A stretch of DNA of 64,000 nucleotides from Pelagihabitans sp963760375. Its GTDB lineage: Bacteria > Bacteroidota > Bacteroidia > Flavobacteriales > Flavobacteriaceae. Location of the stretch: positions 558,001-622,000 of the forward strand of contig CAVXCS010000005.1 in assembly GCA_963760375.1 (NCBI GenBank). The letters are read 5' to 3'. Numbering within the stretch: the first letter of the stretch is position 1; each line of letters starts with the position of its first letter. Below the pieces are notes generated by a model that worked only from the letters and a program-made list of their open reading frames with translations, was not told the origin of the DNA and did not search any database. Shown in pieces: positions 36,321 to 44,434 of the stretch. A program made the position numbers and the translations under genes.

Positions 36321-37555
36321 GATCAGGCGCCCCGACGGATCCACGGTCGTCGGCGCGCTCGACCTTGGCGGCGCCACGTCCTCCCAGGCGGGCCGCTACA
36401 CCTTCACCACCGCCACGGGCTGTAGCGGCCACCCTTGACCTGACCGTGAACGCGGCCCCCACGGGCGGCTGCCCCGCGGGCAGCCTCGTTCCCCGGTACA
36501 CGGTCGACGGGACTTCGGGCAGCGGCACGGGCACCCTTGCGGTGACCGCCGGGCAATCGGTGGTGCTCTCCACGGTCCAGGGGGGCACCTATGAGATCAG
36601 GCGCCCCGACGGTTCCACGGTCGTCGGCGCGCTCGACCTTGGCGGCGCCACGTCCTCCCAGGCGGGCCGCTATACCTTCACCACCGCTGCGGGCTGTACG
36701 GCCACCCTTGACCTGACCGTGAACGCGGCCCCCACGGGCAACTGTCCCGCCGGCAGCATCATCCCCGAATACCGTTTGAACGGGGTCTGGCTCTCCGGTC
36801 AGAACGACGTGAACGTGGCGGTGGGCACCTCCGTGATGCTCAGCATGCTTCCCAACGGCATCGGTGTCACGGTGACCCTGCCCAACGGCACGGTCAGGGG
36901 CGACAACTATGGCATCAGCAGTGCCACTGCCGCCAACAGCGGGACGTACTTGCTGACCTCCGCGCAGGGCTGCCAGACCACGATCAACCTCACGGTGGGC
37001 AGCGGTGTCAGCTGCCCGCTGGGCAGCCTCGTTCCCCGGTACACGGTCGACGGGACTTCGGGCAGCGGTGCGGGCACCCTTACGGTGACCGCCGGGCAAT
37101 CGGTGGTGCTCTCCACGGTCCAGGGCGGCACCTATGAGATCAGGCGCCCCGACGGTTCCACGGTCGTCGGCGCGCTCGACCTGGGCACGGCCACGGCCTC
37201 CCAAGCGGGCCAATACACCTTCACCACCGCCACGGGCTGTACGGCCACCCTTGACCTGACCGTGAACGCGGCCCCCACGGGCGGCTGCCCTCCCGGGAGC
37301 ATCATCCCCGAATACCGATTGAACGGGGTGTGGCTCTCCGGTCAGAACGACGTGAACGTGGCGGTGGGCACCTCCGTGATGCTCAGCATGCTTCCCAACG
37401 GCATCGGTGTCACGGTGACCCTGCCCAACGGCACGGTCAGGGGCGACAACTACGGCATCAGCAGTGCCACTGCCGCCCACAGCGGAGCGTACGTGCTGAC
37501 CTCCGCGCAAGGCTGCAAGACCACGATAAACCTCACGGTGGGCAGCGGCCTGACT
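34833..37555 (+). repeat. array of ten near-identical Ig-like domain repeats, 270 or 273 bp each
   Basis: Two unit types alternate in the order A B B A B B B A B A. Units begin at the first Cys codon at 34833 (A1), 35103 (B1), 35376 (B2), 35649 (A2), 35922 (B3), 36196 (B4), 36470 (B5), 36743 (A3), 37013 (B6) and 37286 (A4). Most A units and all intact B units fit 90 or 91 codons; the B3-B4 and B4-B5 steps are 274 nt because of one extra base each. Each unit starts with Cys-Pro and has a second Cys in a SGxYxLTSxxGC-like context, so an Ig-like fold with one disulphide is likely. DNA identity between A1-B1 and A3-B6 is almost complete over about 500 bp. Sample lines reach about 75% GC against 38% in the LamG flank. 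Confidence 0.9.
36151..36438 (+). pseudogene. middle frame fragment of the Ig-repeat array
   Basis: After the first +1 insertion (TGTACGG becomes TGTAGCGG at 36147-36154) the repeat sequence continues correctly in the second frame as TLDLTVNAAPTGG and a complete B-type unit (CPAGSLVPRYTVDGTSGSG), until a second identical insertion at about 36425 throws it out again and a stop follows at 36438. It has no start of its own and is not an independent gene. Confidence 0.75.
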
Positions 37556-37630
37556 GCTAAGTTAGCTGGCGACAACGGATCGAATGTGCTTAATTCAAAT
37601 AATGCTGTCCCTACGGAAATCGATGTTTGA
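36425..37630 (+). pseudogene. 3' frame fragment of the Ig-repeat array, ending at TGA before LamG-2
   Basis: Following the second +1 insertion the array resumes in the third frame with units B5, A3, B6 and A4, then a short non-repeat stretch (LTAKLAGDNGSNVLNSNN) and a TGA at 37628-37630. The same frame carries straight on into LamG-2 (GLFNGALEMDG), which matches GLFGGAVEMDG of LamG-1; the TGA stands where LamG-1 has GGA, so one G-to-T change explains it. No ribosome-binding context supports separate translation. Confidence 0.75.
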
Positions 37631-37648
37631 GGACTTTTCAATGGTGCT

Positions 37649-40087
37649 TTGGAAATGGATGGATTGGAATTTCAAAGCAATAGTTTAGTATCTGTTCCAT
37701 ATTCTTCCTCATTGTCATCGACTAGAACTGGTATTACAGTGATGGCCTGGGTAAAAAGAGATGAAATAACAAAGAACGTAGCCATATTCGCACATGACTA
37801 CCCATCGATTTTCTTTGGATTTCACAATAGTCTATACAAATGGTCATTTCGTACTGCTACTGGGGGTGTCCTTGACTGTTATTCCGGTTATAGTCCTCCT
37901 GAAACTTGGGTTCATATAACGGGTACCTACGATGGTTCTACTGCGGTGCTATATGTCAATGGACAAGAAATATGTGTTAAAAACACAAACGGTCCAATTA
38001 TTATGGAAAGTAACAATGCACCTTATTCCTCTTTTACCATATCGGGATTTTATGATAAAAGGACGGTAACTTGGACAGATTGGAACGGCAGCGGCATTAC
38101 TGATGAAATTGATGGAATGGTAGATGAGGTCAAGGTTTACAATAAAGCGCTCAGTGGGGCAGAGGTGAGAAATTTTTATGATTTGGGTAAGCTTACAGGT
38201 AATCCAAATATCTCGGATTGCCCTCCGAACAAAATTGTAGCCCAATATAGAATCGATAACGGTCCATGGCAAAATGGATATGACATTAATGTTTCGGAAG
38301 GAAGTGAAGTATATATTAGGGCTCAAACCATAGGAGAATATTTTGTAACCACGCAACAATATGGCGGTCCCACGTTCAGTTCGGTAACAAATTTCCCGAG
38401 TTTTGAAGATCCCACATCTTATAAAATCGACACGTTTGTAAACCCGTTGGGCAATCCAGAAAGGAACAATGGGTTAGTAGACGCATCAAATGAAGGGAAG
38501 TTTGTTTTAACTACTTCTGACGGCTGCATGGCAGTGATCAGCCTTACGGTAGAGGACCCGGTATGTCCCCCTGGCAGTATAACCCCCGAATACACGGTCG
38601 ACGGGGTCACGGGCAGCGGCATCGGTATCTTGTCCGTTACCGAGGGGCAACCGGTCTCGCTCACCACGGTACAGGGCGGTACCTTCGATATTTCCCCTCC
38701 CAATGGGCTAGCCGTTCCTGGCCCGCTGGATCTTGGCGCGGTCAGCTCGGCCGATGCGGGGACCTACCTGTTCACCTCACCGGAAGGCTGTACGGCCACA
38801 CTTGACCTTCAGATCAACGATCCCAACAGCTGCGCGCCGGGCAGCATCGTCCCGGAGTACAATTTGGACGGCACTTGGCTGAGCGGCGATAACGATCTGA
38901 ATGTGGCTGTGGGCACCAATGTCGTTTTGAGCATGCTCCCCAACGGGATCGGCCTTACGATAACGCTCCCCGACGGTACCTTGGTAGGGGACAACTTTAG
39001 CTTGGGCGCGGTGGACGAATCCGATAGCGGGGCCTACCTTTTGACCTCGGCCGAGGGCTGCCAGACCACGATCAACCTCACAGTGGGCGGGGGCACGGCA
39101 TGCCCTGTGCTTGGCACTCCCTGCGACGACGGGGACCCGAATACCGAAAACGACGTGGAGGACGGGAACTGTAACTGCTCCGGTGCCCCGATAGGATCTT
39201 CCGACACGGTGTGCGTTTCCATAGAAAGCGGCGGCGACGATATGGAGCAGAACGGTACCAACGGTTCGATGTATTCCACCAGTTCCGACATCGAGCTGGT
39301 CTCCGATGTGAACAATGGCGGGGGCAATCAGACGATCGGGCTAAGGTTCAACAACATCGGGATGCCCCAGGGCGCCACGATATCGGGTGCCTATCTGCAG
39401 TTCACCGTCGACGAGGTAGGCAGCGGTCCGAGCTCGCTTGCTATACAGGGCGAGGCCGCGGACAACGCCACGGCGTATAGCGCCGCCGCCTACGATGTAT
39501 CGAATCGGGCCAGGACGACGGCCTCGGTGTCCTGGGCCCCTCCGGCATGGAACACGGTAGGGTCGTCGGGAGCGGCCCAGACCAGTCCCGACCTGAGTTC
39601 GATCGTACAGGAGATCGTCGACAGACCGGGTTATGGCATCAACAACTCGATATCCTTCGTGATCACGGGTTCGGGCAAAAGAACGGCGGAGTCCTACGAG
39701 GGCGCACCCGCCAGCGCGGCACAGCTGTGCATCACCTATTCCACTGGAAGCGCTTCCAAGGAAGGCCTATCAGGAACATTTAAAGCTTTGGAAAACTTAG
39801 TCATTACAGATAATACGACCGGTACCAAGGTCCTTGACAATAATATTATGACCTTTCCCAATCCAACCTCCGGTATTGTTCAAATAAACATGGTCAATTA
39901 TATGGGCGCTCCCGTGGAGCTCAACGTATTCAATTCGGTGCAACAAAGTGTGTTGACGAAAAAGTTCGCAGGGGACCATAGGGCCGAAGAGGAAATTGAC
40001 TTGACCGGTTTATCGAGCGGCCAATATTATTTCATTTTCACAGGGGCTCCGGGGAAGGTCGTTAAAACCGTGATTTTGGCAAACTAA
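37649..40087 (+). CDS. LamG-2, Ig-like domains and T9SS type A sorting domain (3' part of the giant gene)
   Basis: Up to 812 codons. LamG-2 (residues 1-175) is about half identical to LamG-1, for example HDYPSIFFGFHNSLYKW. A linker similar to the one after LamG-1 (GNPERNNGLVDASNEGKFVL) follows. Then come one B-type and one A-type Ig-like unit (38564-39095), a Cys-rich hinge (CDDGDPNTENDVEDGNCNC) and a beta-sandwich domain (ISGAYLQFTVDEVGSG ... ITGSGKRTAESYEG) seen in many exported bacterial proteins. The C-terminus (FPNPTSGIVQINM ... VKTVILAN) is a type A T9SS sorting signal. The first Met at 37649 lies inside LamG, so this is unlikely to be a natural start. Confidence 0.8.
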   Translation: MEMDGLEFQSNSLVSVPYSSSLSSTRTGITVMAWVKRDEITKNVAIFAHDYPSIFFGFHNSLYKWSFRTATGGVLDCYSGYSPPETWVHITGTYDGSTAVLYVNGQEICVKNTNGPIIMESNNAPYSSFTISGFYDKRTVTWTDWNGSGITDEIDGMVDEVKVYNKALSGAEVRNFYDLGKLTGNPNISDCPPNKIVAQYRIDNGPWQNGYDINVSEGSEVYIRAQTIGEYFVTTQQYGGPTFSSVTNFPSFEDPTSYKIDTFVNPLGNPERNNGLVDASNEGKFVLTTSDGCMAVISLTVEDPVCPPGSITPEYTVDGVTGSGIGILSVTEGQPVSLTTVQGGTFDISPPNGLAVPGPLDLGAVSSADAGTYLFTSPEGCTATLDLQINDPNSCAPGSIVPEYNLDGTWLSGDNDLNVAVGTNVVLSMLPNGIGLTITLPDGTLVGDNFSLGAVDESDSGAYLLTSAEGCQTTINLTVGGGTACPVLGTPCDDGDPNTENDVEDGNCNCSGAPIGSSDTVCVSIESGGDDMEQNGTNGSMYSTSSDIELVSDVNNGGGNQTIGLRFNNIGMPQGATISGAYLQFTVDEVGSGPSSLAIQGEAADNATAYSAAAYDVSNRARTTASVSWAPPAWNTVGSSGAAQTSPDLSSIVQEIVDRPGYGINNSISFVITGSGKRTAESYEGAPASAAQLCITYSTGSASKEGLSGTFKALENLVITDNTTGTKVLDNNIMTFPNPTSGIVQINMVNYMGAPVELNVFNSVQQSVLTKKFAGDHRAEEEIDLTGLSSGQYYFIFTGAPGKVVKTVILAN
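38564..39095 (+). repeat. two diverged Ig-like repeat units (B-type then A-type) after LamG-2
   Basis: These units have the same protein pattern as the main array (CPPGSITPEYTVDGVTGSG and CAPGSIVPEYNLDGTWLSG) but clearly diverged DNA. They and the following domain to about 39750 keep the high GC content; composition falls again near 39760. Confidence 0.8.
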
Positions 40088-40183
40088 AGTAATTTGAATT
40101 TAAGAAACTCATATCATTTTCAGATAAACCTACCAAATATGGAAATTGACCAAGGTGATTAAGATCATCAAACCAATATTTTT

Positions 40184-40219
40184 AACCCTTTCGGCACCAA
40201 AATCCGAAGGGGTTTTTTG
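40184..40219 (+). terminator. rho-independent terminator after the T9SS gene
   Basis: Arms AACCCTTTCGG (40184-40194) and CCGAAGGGGTT (40204-40214) with one G-T pair, a 9-nt loop and a following T run. It closes the transcript of the giant exported gene, 97 nt after its stop. Confidence 0.8.
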
Positions 40220-40377
40220 TTTTGATGTCGGTATGGCACAACAATTGTCCCATAGGGTTTGAACTGAGTCTTGAAAGTGCTTGTAGAACGAAGATCTACG
40301 GGCCATGCGGCAGTGAACAACTAATTTTACAAATTTGATTTCTGTTACTGAAATGACAGAATGACCGAAAAAGAACT

Positions 40378-42828
40378 ATGGGAGCATCCAAATTTTCCAA
40401 TTTTGACAATATGTCGTTGCATACCTTTGACGAGGATGCAGAACTGATTCCTTTATTGACCGCAGAGGACGAAGAGCAAATGAACAGCGAAACGCTGCCC
40501 GAAACTTTGCCCATTCTTCCGCTGCGCAACACGGTCTTGTTTCCCGGGGTAGTGATTCCGATCACCGCGGGAAGGGACAAGTCGATCAACTTGATCAAAG
40601 ATGCCAACAATGGCAGCAAGGTGATCGGCGTGGTTTCCCAAAAAGACGAGACCACCGAAAACCCTGATATAAAGGATATCAATACCTTGGGCACAGTCGC
40701 CAAAATTCTTCGTGTGTTGCAAATGCCGGATGGCAATACGACCGTTATCATTCAAGGCAAGAAAAGGTTTGAGATTGCGGAGGTCCTTACCAAAAAGCCC
40801 TATCTAACGGCCACAATTCGGGAAACCAAAGAAAAGCGACCCAAAGAGGGCGACAAAGAGTTTTTGGCCATCATAGATAACATCAAGGAACTGGCATTGA
40901 AAATCATCAAGATCAATCCCAATATTCCTAGCGAAGCCTCTTTTGCGATACAGAACATCCAGAGCAATTCTTTTTTGATCAATTTCGTATCCTCCAATCT
41001 GAACTTGAGCGTGGAGGAGAAACAGGATCTATTGGAGATCAATAGCTTAAAGGACAGGGCATTGGCTACTCTGAAGTACATGGATATGGAACTCCAGAAA
41101 TTGGAGTTGAAAAATGTGATCCATTCGAAGGTCAGAAGCGATATGGATCAACAACAACGCGAGTATTTCCTGCACCAACAAATGAAGACCATCCAAGAGG
41201 AATTGGGCGGTGTATCCTACGATGAGGAAATACAGGAGATGCGCATTCGGGCCAAAAAGAAGAAATGGAATAAGACCGTGGCCGAATATTTTGAAAAGGA
41301 ATTGGCCAAAATGCAACGCATGAACCCACAGGTGGCCGAATATTCCATCCAAAGAAATTATCTGGATTTGGTGCTTGATTTGCCATGGAACGAATATTCA
41401 AAGGACAAGTTTGATTTAAAACGGGCTGAGAAAATTCTGGACCGAGATCACTATGGTTTGGAGGACGTGAAACGAAGGATCATCGAATACCTTGCCGTTC
41501 TAAAGCTGCGCAACGATATGAAATCCCCAATCCTATGCCTTTATGGTCCTCCCGGGGTCGGTAAGACCTCTTTGGGCAAATCGGTGGCGGAGGCCTTGGG
41601 AAGGGAATATGTGCGCATGTCCTTGGGCGGACTGCGTGACGAAGCGGAGATCCGGGGCCATAGGAAAACTTATATCGGTGCCATGCCGGGAAGAATTATC
41701 CAGAGCCTCAAGAAGGCAGGGACCTCCAATCCAGTTTTTATCTTGGACGAAATCGACAAGCTTTCAAATAGCAATCAAGGCGATCCGTCTTCGGCCATGC
41801 TCGAAGTGCTCGATCCAGAGCAAAACAATGATTTCCATGATAATTTTCTGGAACTTGGTTTCGACCTTTCCAAGGTCATGTTCATTGCAACGGCGAACAA
41901 TCTTTCCAATATCCAGCCCGCGTTGTTAGATCGAATGGAGATCATCAATGTTACCGGCTATACCATTGAAGAAAAGGTAGAAATTGCCAAGAGGCATCTT
42001 TTGCCAAAGCAACTAAAGGAACATGGTCTTTTGCCAAAACACCTCAAAATCGGCAAGAAACAGATGGAAAAGATTGTTGAGGGCTATACCAGGGAATCTG
42101 GAGTACGCGCCTTGGAAAAACAAATTGCCAAAATGGTGCGCTATGCCGCCAAATCCATTGCCATTGAGGAGGCATACGAGGTTAAGGTAAGCAATGAAGA
42201 CATTGAAAAAGTGTTGGGCCCGCCACGAATGGAACGTGACAAGTATGAAAATAACGATGTGGCCGGAGTGGTCACGGGTTTGGCATGGACCAGTGTGGGC
42301 GGTGATATTCTTTTTATCGAATCGATCGTATCAAAAGGTAAGGGTGACCTGAACATAACGGGTAATCTTGGAAAGGTCATGAAAGAATCGGCCACCATCG
42401 CCATGGAATACATCAAGGCAAATGCCGATCGGTTTGGTATTGATCCAGAGGTGTTTTCAAAATACAATGTGCATATCCACGTACCTGAAGGCGCCACTCC
42501 CAAAGATGGTCCGAGCGCGGGTATTACCATGCTCACTTCCTTGGTATCCCTGTTCACCCAGCGCAGGGTCAAGAAAAGCTTGGCCATGACCGGGGAAATA
42601 ACCCTTAGGGGCAAGGTGCTGCCAGTGGGCGGCATCAAAGAAAAAATTCTTGCGGCAAAAAGGGCCAGGATAAAGGATATAATTCTTTGTAAAGACAATG
42701 AAAAGGACATCAAGGAGATCAAACAGGAATACTTGAACGGGCTTACCTTTCACTATGTCACCGATATGCACGAGGTCATCGAATTGGCCATTACCGAGGA
42801 AAAGGTAAAACATGCCAAAGTGTTATGA
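40378..42828 (+). CDS. lon: ATP-dependent protease Lon
   Basis: An 816-residue protein of usual LonA length. The N-terminal LON substrate domain starts at LPILPLRNTVLFPGV (about residue 43). The AAA+ module has Walker A GPPGVGKT from residue 390 and FILDEIDKL as Walker B; the peptidase dyad is Ser713 in KDGPSAG and Lys756 in GGIKEK. It degrades misfolded and regulatory proteins in the cytoplasm. It is monocistronic; I see no clear heat-shock element upstream. Confidence 0.96.
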   Translation: MGASKFSNFDNMSLHTFDEDAELIPLLTAEDEEQMNSETLPETLPILPLRNTVLFPGVVIPITAGRDKSINLIKDANNGSKVIGVVSQKDETTENPDIKDINTLGTVAKILRVLQMPDGNTTVIIQGKKRFEIAEVLTKKPYLTATIRETKEKRPKEGDKEFLAIIDNIKELALKIIKINPNIPSEASFAIQNIQSNSFLINFVSSNLNLSVEEKQDLLEINSLKDRALATLKYMDMELQKLELKNVIHSKVRSDMDQQQREYFLHQQMKTIQEELGGVSYDEEIQEMRIRAKKKKWNKTVAEYFEKELAKMQRMNPQVAEYSIQRNYLDLVLDLPWNEYSKDKFDLKRAEKILDRDHYGLEDVKRRIIEYLAVLKLRNDMKSPILCLYGPPGVGKTSLGKSVAEALGREYVRMSLGGLRDEAEIRGHRKTYIGAMPGRIIQSLKKAGTSNPVFILDEIDKLSNSNQGDPSSAMLEVLDPEQNNDFHDNFLELGFDLSKVMFIATANNLSNIQPALLDRMEIINVTGYTIEEKVEIAKRHLLPKQLKEHGLLPKHLKIGKKQMEKIVEGYTRESGVRALEKQIAKMVRYAAKSIAIEEAYEVKVSNEDIEKVLGPPRMERDKYENNDVAGVVTGLAWTSVGGDILFIESIVSKGKGDLNITGNLGKVMKESATIAMEYIKANADRFGIDPEVFSKYNVHIHVPEGATPKDGPSAGITMLTSLVSLFTQRRVKKSLAMTGEITLRGKVLPVGGIKEKILAAKRARIKDIILCKDNEKDIKEIKQEYLNGLTFHYVTDMHEVIELAITEEKVKHAKVL

Positions 42829-42899
42829 TCAACCCCTTTGAATTTTAAAATGTTTCCGGATTATCCACGATTTCCTAAGCCACACTTTGGAATTCTGCC

Positions 42900-42907
42900 T
42901 ATTTTTG
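42900..42907 (+). promoter_or_regulatory. -7 element directly before cmk
   Basis: TATTTTTG fits TAnnTTTG. Transcription would begin at about 42911-42912, at or one base before the ATG, implying a leaderless or nearly leaderless mRNA. The -33 element is poor. Confidence 0.4.
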
Positions 42908-42911
42908 GCCA

Positions 42912-43613
42912 ATGCAAAAAATCACTATAGCAATTGACGGTTATTCATCGACCGGAAAAAGTACCATTGCGAAGCAATTGGCGAAATCGCTGGGCTATGT
43001 CTACGTCGATACCGGGGCAATGTATAGGGCGGTTACCCTCTTTGCCATGCGTAACGGATTTGTCGGGGAAGACAATAGTAATTTTGAAGCCCTGGTGCGT
43101 TTATTGCCCAAAATCCATTTAAATTTTGTCTTCAACAAAACACTGGGATATTCAGAAATGTATCTGAACGGTGAAAATGTGGAGCAGGAGATCCGTAAAC
43201 TGGAGGTTTCCAAATATGTGAGCAAAATTGCCGAGTTGGAACAAGTGCGGTTCAAGTTGGTCGAAATGCAAAGGCGAATGGGCGAAAAAAAAGGCATTGT
43301 TATGGATGGTCGTGACATTGGAACGGTCGTATTTCCGGATGCAGAGCTTAAGGTCTTCATGACCGCCTCGCCTGACGCAAGGGCCGCAAGGCGCTATAAG
43401 GAACTTCTGGAAAAAGGGGAAAAGGTGACCTATGAAGCGGTTTTGAAAAACGTGCAGGAACGTGACCATATCGATTCACACCGCGAATTTTCTCCCCTGA
43501 TGAAGGCTGCTGACGCCATTGAATTCGATAATACCGACATGGGCCTCAAGGAACAGTTCGAGCGTCTCCACAACTACGCGTTACGGGTGATCGATAAATT
43601 GGAACAGAAATAG
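42912..43613 (+). CDS. cmk: cytidylate kinase
   Basis: A 233-residue protein with P-loop GYSSTGKST at residues 10-18, DTGAMYRAVTLFA (CMP-binding) and VMDGRDIGTVVFPDAELKVF, all specific for Cmk. It phosphorylates CMP/dCMP with ATP. It stands alone between lon and a convergent LysM gene; in many bacteria cmk precedes rpsA, and here rpsA lies 0.8 kb further on with the LysM gene inserted in reverse orientation. Confidence 0.95.
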   Translation: MQKITIAIDGYSSTGKSTIAKQLAKSLGYVYVDTGAMYRAVTLFAMRNGFVGEDNSNFEALVRLLPKIHLNFVFNKTLGYSEMYLNGENVEQEIRKLEVSKYVSKIAELEQVRFKLVEMQRRMGEKKGIVMDGRDIGTVVFPDAELKVFMTASPDARAARRYKELLEKGEKVTYEAVLKNVQERDHIDSHREFSPLMKAADAIEFDNTDMGLKEQFERLHNYALRVIDKLEQK

Positions 43614-43635
43614 AAAAGGATGTGTTGCCACATCC
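43614..43635 (-). terminator. shared hairpin between cmk and the LysM gene
   Basis: A perfect 7-bp stem GGATGTG / CACATCC with a 4-nt loop (43618-43635). On the minus strand it is followed by TTTTCTATTT, so it best serves the LysM gene; it may also slow transcripts from cmk. Confidence 0.6.
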
Positions 43636-43661
43636 CCTTCGAAATAATTTACCTTATTCCA

Positions 43662-44041
43662 TTATAAATTGGGTATCACCAAAACCTGATCGGGATGAAT
43701 GATATCCGGATTCTTCAAGATATTGGTGTTTGCCGAAAAAATCTGTTTGTATTTCATGGCGTCACCGTAATAGTGTTTGGCAATCTTGCTTAAAGATTCC
43801 CCGCTCTTCACTACATGTCTATGGTATACGGAACTATCGGCAACAGTGATGTTCGCCTTGATGTCGGAAGGATTTTCACCCCCAGTTCCTTGATTTTATC
43901 CCACAAAAGATCTTTTTCATAAGGTGTTTTGGCTTCCCCTTTCACTTTTAGAATACCTCCTTCCTCGGTCACGTTACCATCTTTGATGCCCAATTGTTCG
44001 CCAAGGTTCAATACGCCTTGATACTTTGCTTTAACACTCAT
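43662..44041 (-). pseudogene. small LysM-domain protein (BON-like N-domain), frameshifted at a C5 run
   Basis: The first frame (ATG at 44041) gives MSVKAKYQGVLNLGEQLG and KGEAKTPYEKDLLWDKIKELG, a short BON-like domain. After the C5 run at 43879-43883 the sense continues in another frame as SVYHRHVVKSGESLSKIAKHYYGD and IHPDQVLVIPNL, a complete LysM domain ending at TAA (43662-43664). One extra G on the coding strand joins the two into about 126 residues, the usual size of this flavobacterial family. The protein probably binds peptidoglycan. As written it would stop early at 43811. An assembly undercall is the simplest explanation. Confidence 0.85.
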
Positions 44042-44434
44042 AATTATTCTGATTACTGGTTATTATTAAAGACTGCAAGATACGAATTTCCAATCGCATT
44101 ATTTGTGGATTTATCCAATAAAATAGTCGGTCTCGACCTTGGACCGGTCGCCCTGCAACAACAAAATCCAGGATGCAACGCGATGGCGGCCACCTTTTGT
44201 CGGAGCTTCATTTTTATCAGTTTTTTGGCAATTTCCACCTCCTTGCCGGCCTTTTTCAGCTAGGCTTGCAGTATCCCAAAAAATGGGTTGGTAATACCAT
44301 AATAAATTTGTATTTTTGCCCACCTTTTTAGACAAAGAACCAAGAGGAAAAGGGACAAAAGAAAATTTAAATAACAGCTTTCGTGATCATTGTTCAACTC
44401 TTGTGACATCACGGAATACAAATTAGATCAGCAA
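44042..44434. other. divergent intergenic region (393 bp) between the LysM gene and rpsA
   Basis: It holds the rpsA promoter and a leader of about 110 nt. Short overlapping ORFs on both strands (for example minus-strand frames at 44053-44335) lack recognisable domains and start contexts, and I do not call them. No tRNA or known riboswitch fold is recognised. Confidence 0.6.
44288..44318 (+). promoter_or_regulatory. promoter of rpsA
   Basis: TTG at 44288-44290, a 20-nt spacer, then TATTTTTG at 44311-44318. A second overlapping -7 candidate, TAAATTTG, lies at 44303-44310. The predicted start near 44322 leaves a leader of about 110 nt before the ATG at 44435, long enough for S1 autoregulation. 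Confidence 0.6.

Larger units (their letters stand above)
31848..40087 (+). pseudogene. giant T9SS-exported galactose-oxidase/LamG/Ig-repeat gene, broken frame (whole extent)
   Basis: Domain homology and continuous repeat spacing show that 31848-40087 was once, or still is, one gene of about 2745 codons. The order is signal peptide, galactose-oxidase domain, LamG-1, linker, Ig-like array, truncated LamG-2, linker, two more Ig-like domains, a Cys-rich hinge, a beta-sandwich domain and a T9SS type A sorting domain. The frame changes by +1 at about 36151 and again at about 36425, both inside the same codon of consecutive repeats, and a TGA interrupts at 37628-37630. As read, the oxidase would lose its sorting domain. 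Repeat-driven mutation, phase variation or an assembly error in near-identical repeats are all possible. Confidence 0.75.

Noticed and set aside
34749..37510. Long minus-strand ORFs through the repeat array (for example 34749-35462 and 36404-37510)
   Set aside because: They are antisense shadows caused by high GC and few stops; they repeat with the plus-strand units, have Arg/Gly/Ala-rich low-complexity products and no start context.
34833..37555. CRISPR-like regular spacing
   Set aside because: The period is 270-273 nt, the units are coding with conserved Cys codons, and there are no short direct repeats with unique spacers.
44053..44335. Minus-strand small ORFs before rpsA
   Set aside because: They overlap the rpsA promoter, have no recognisable domain, and two overlapping frames compete without any start signal.
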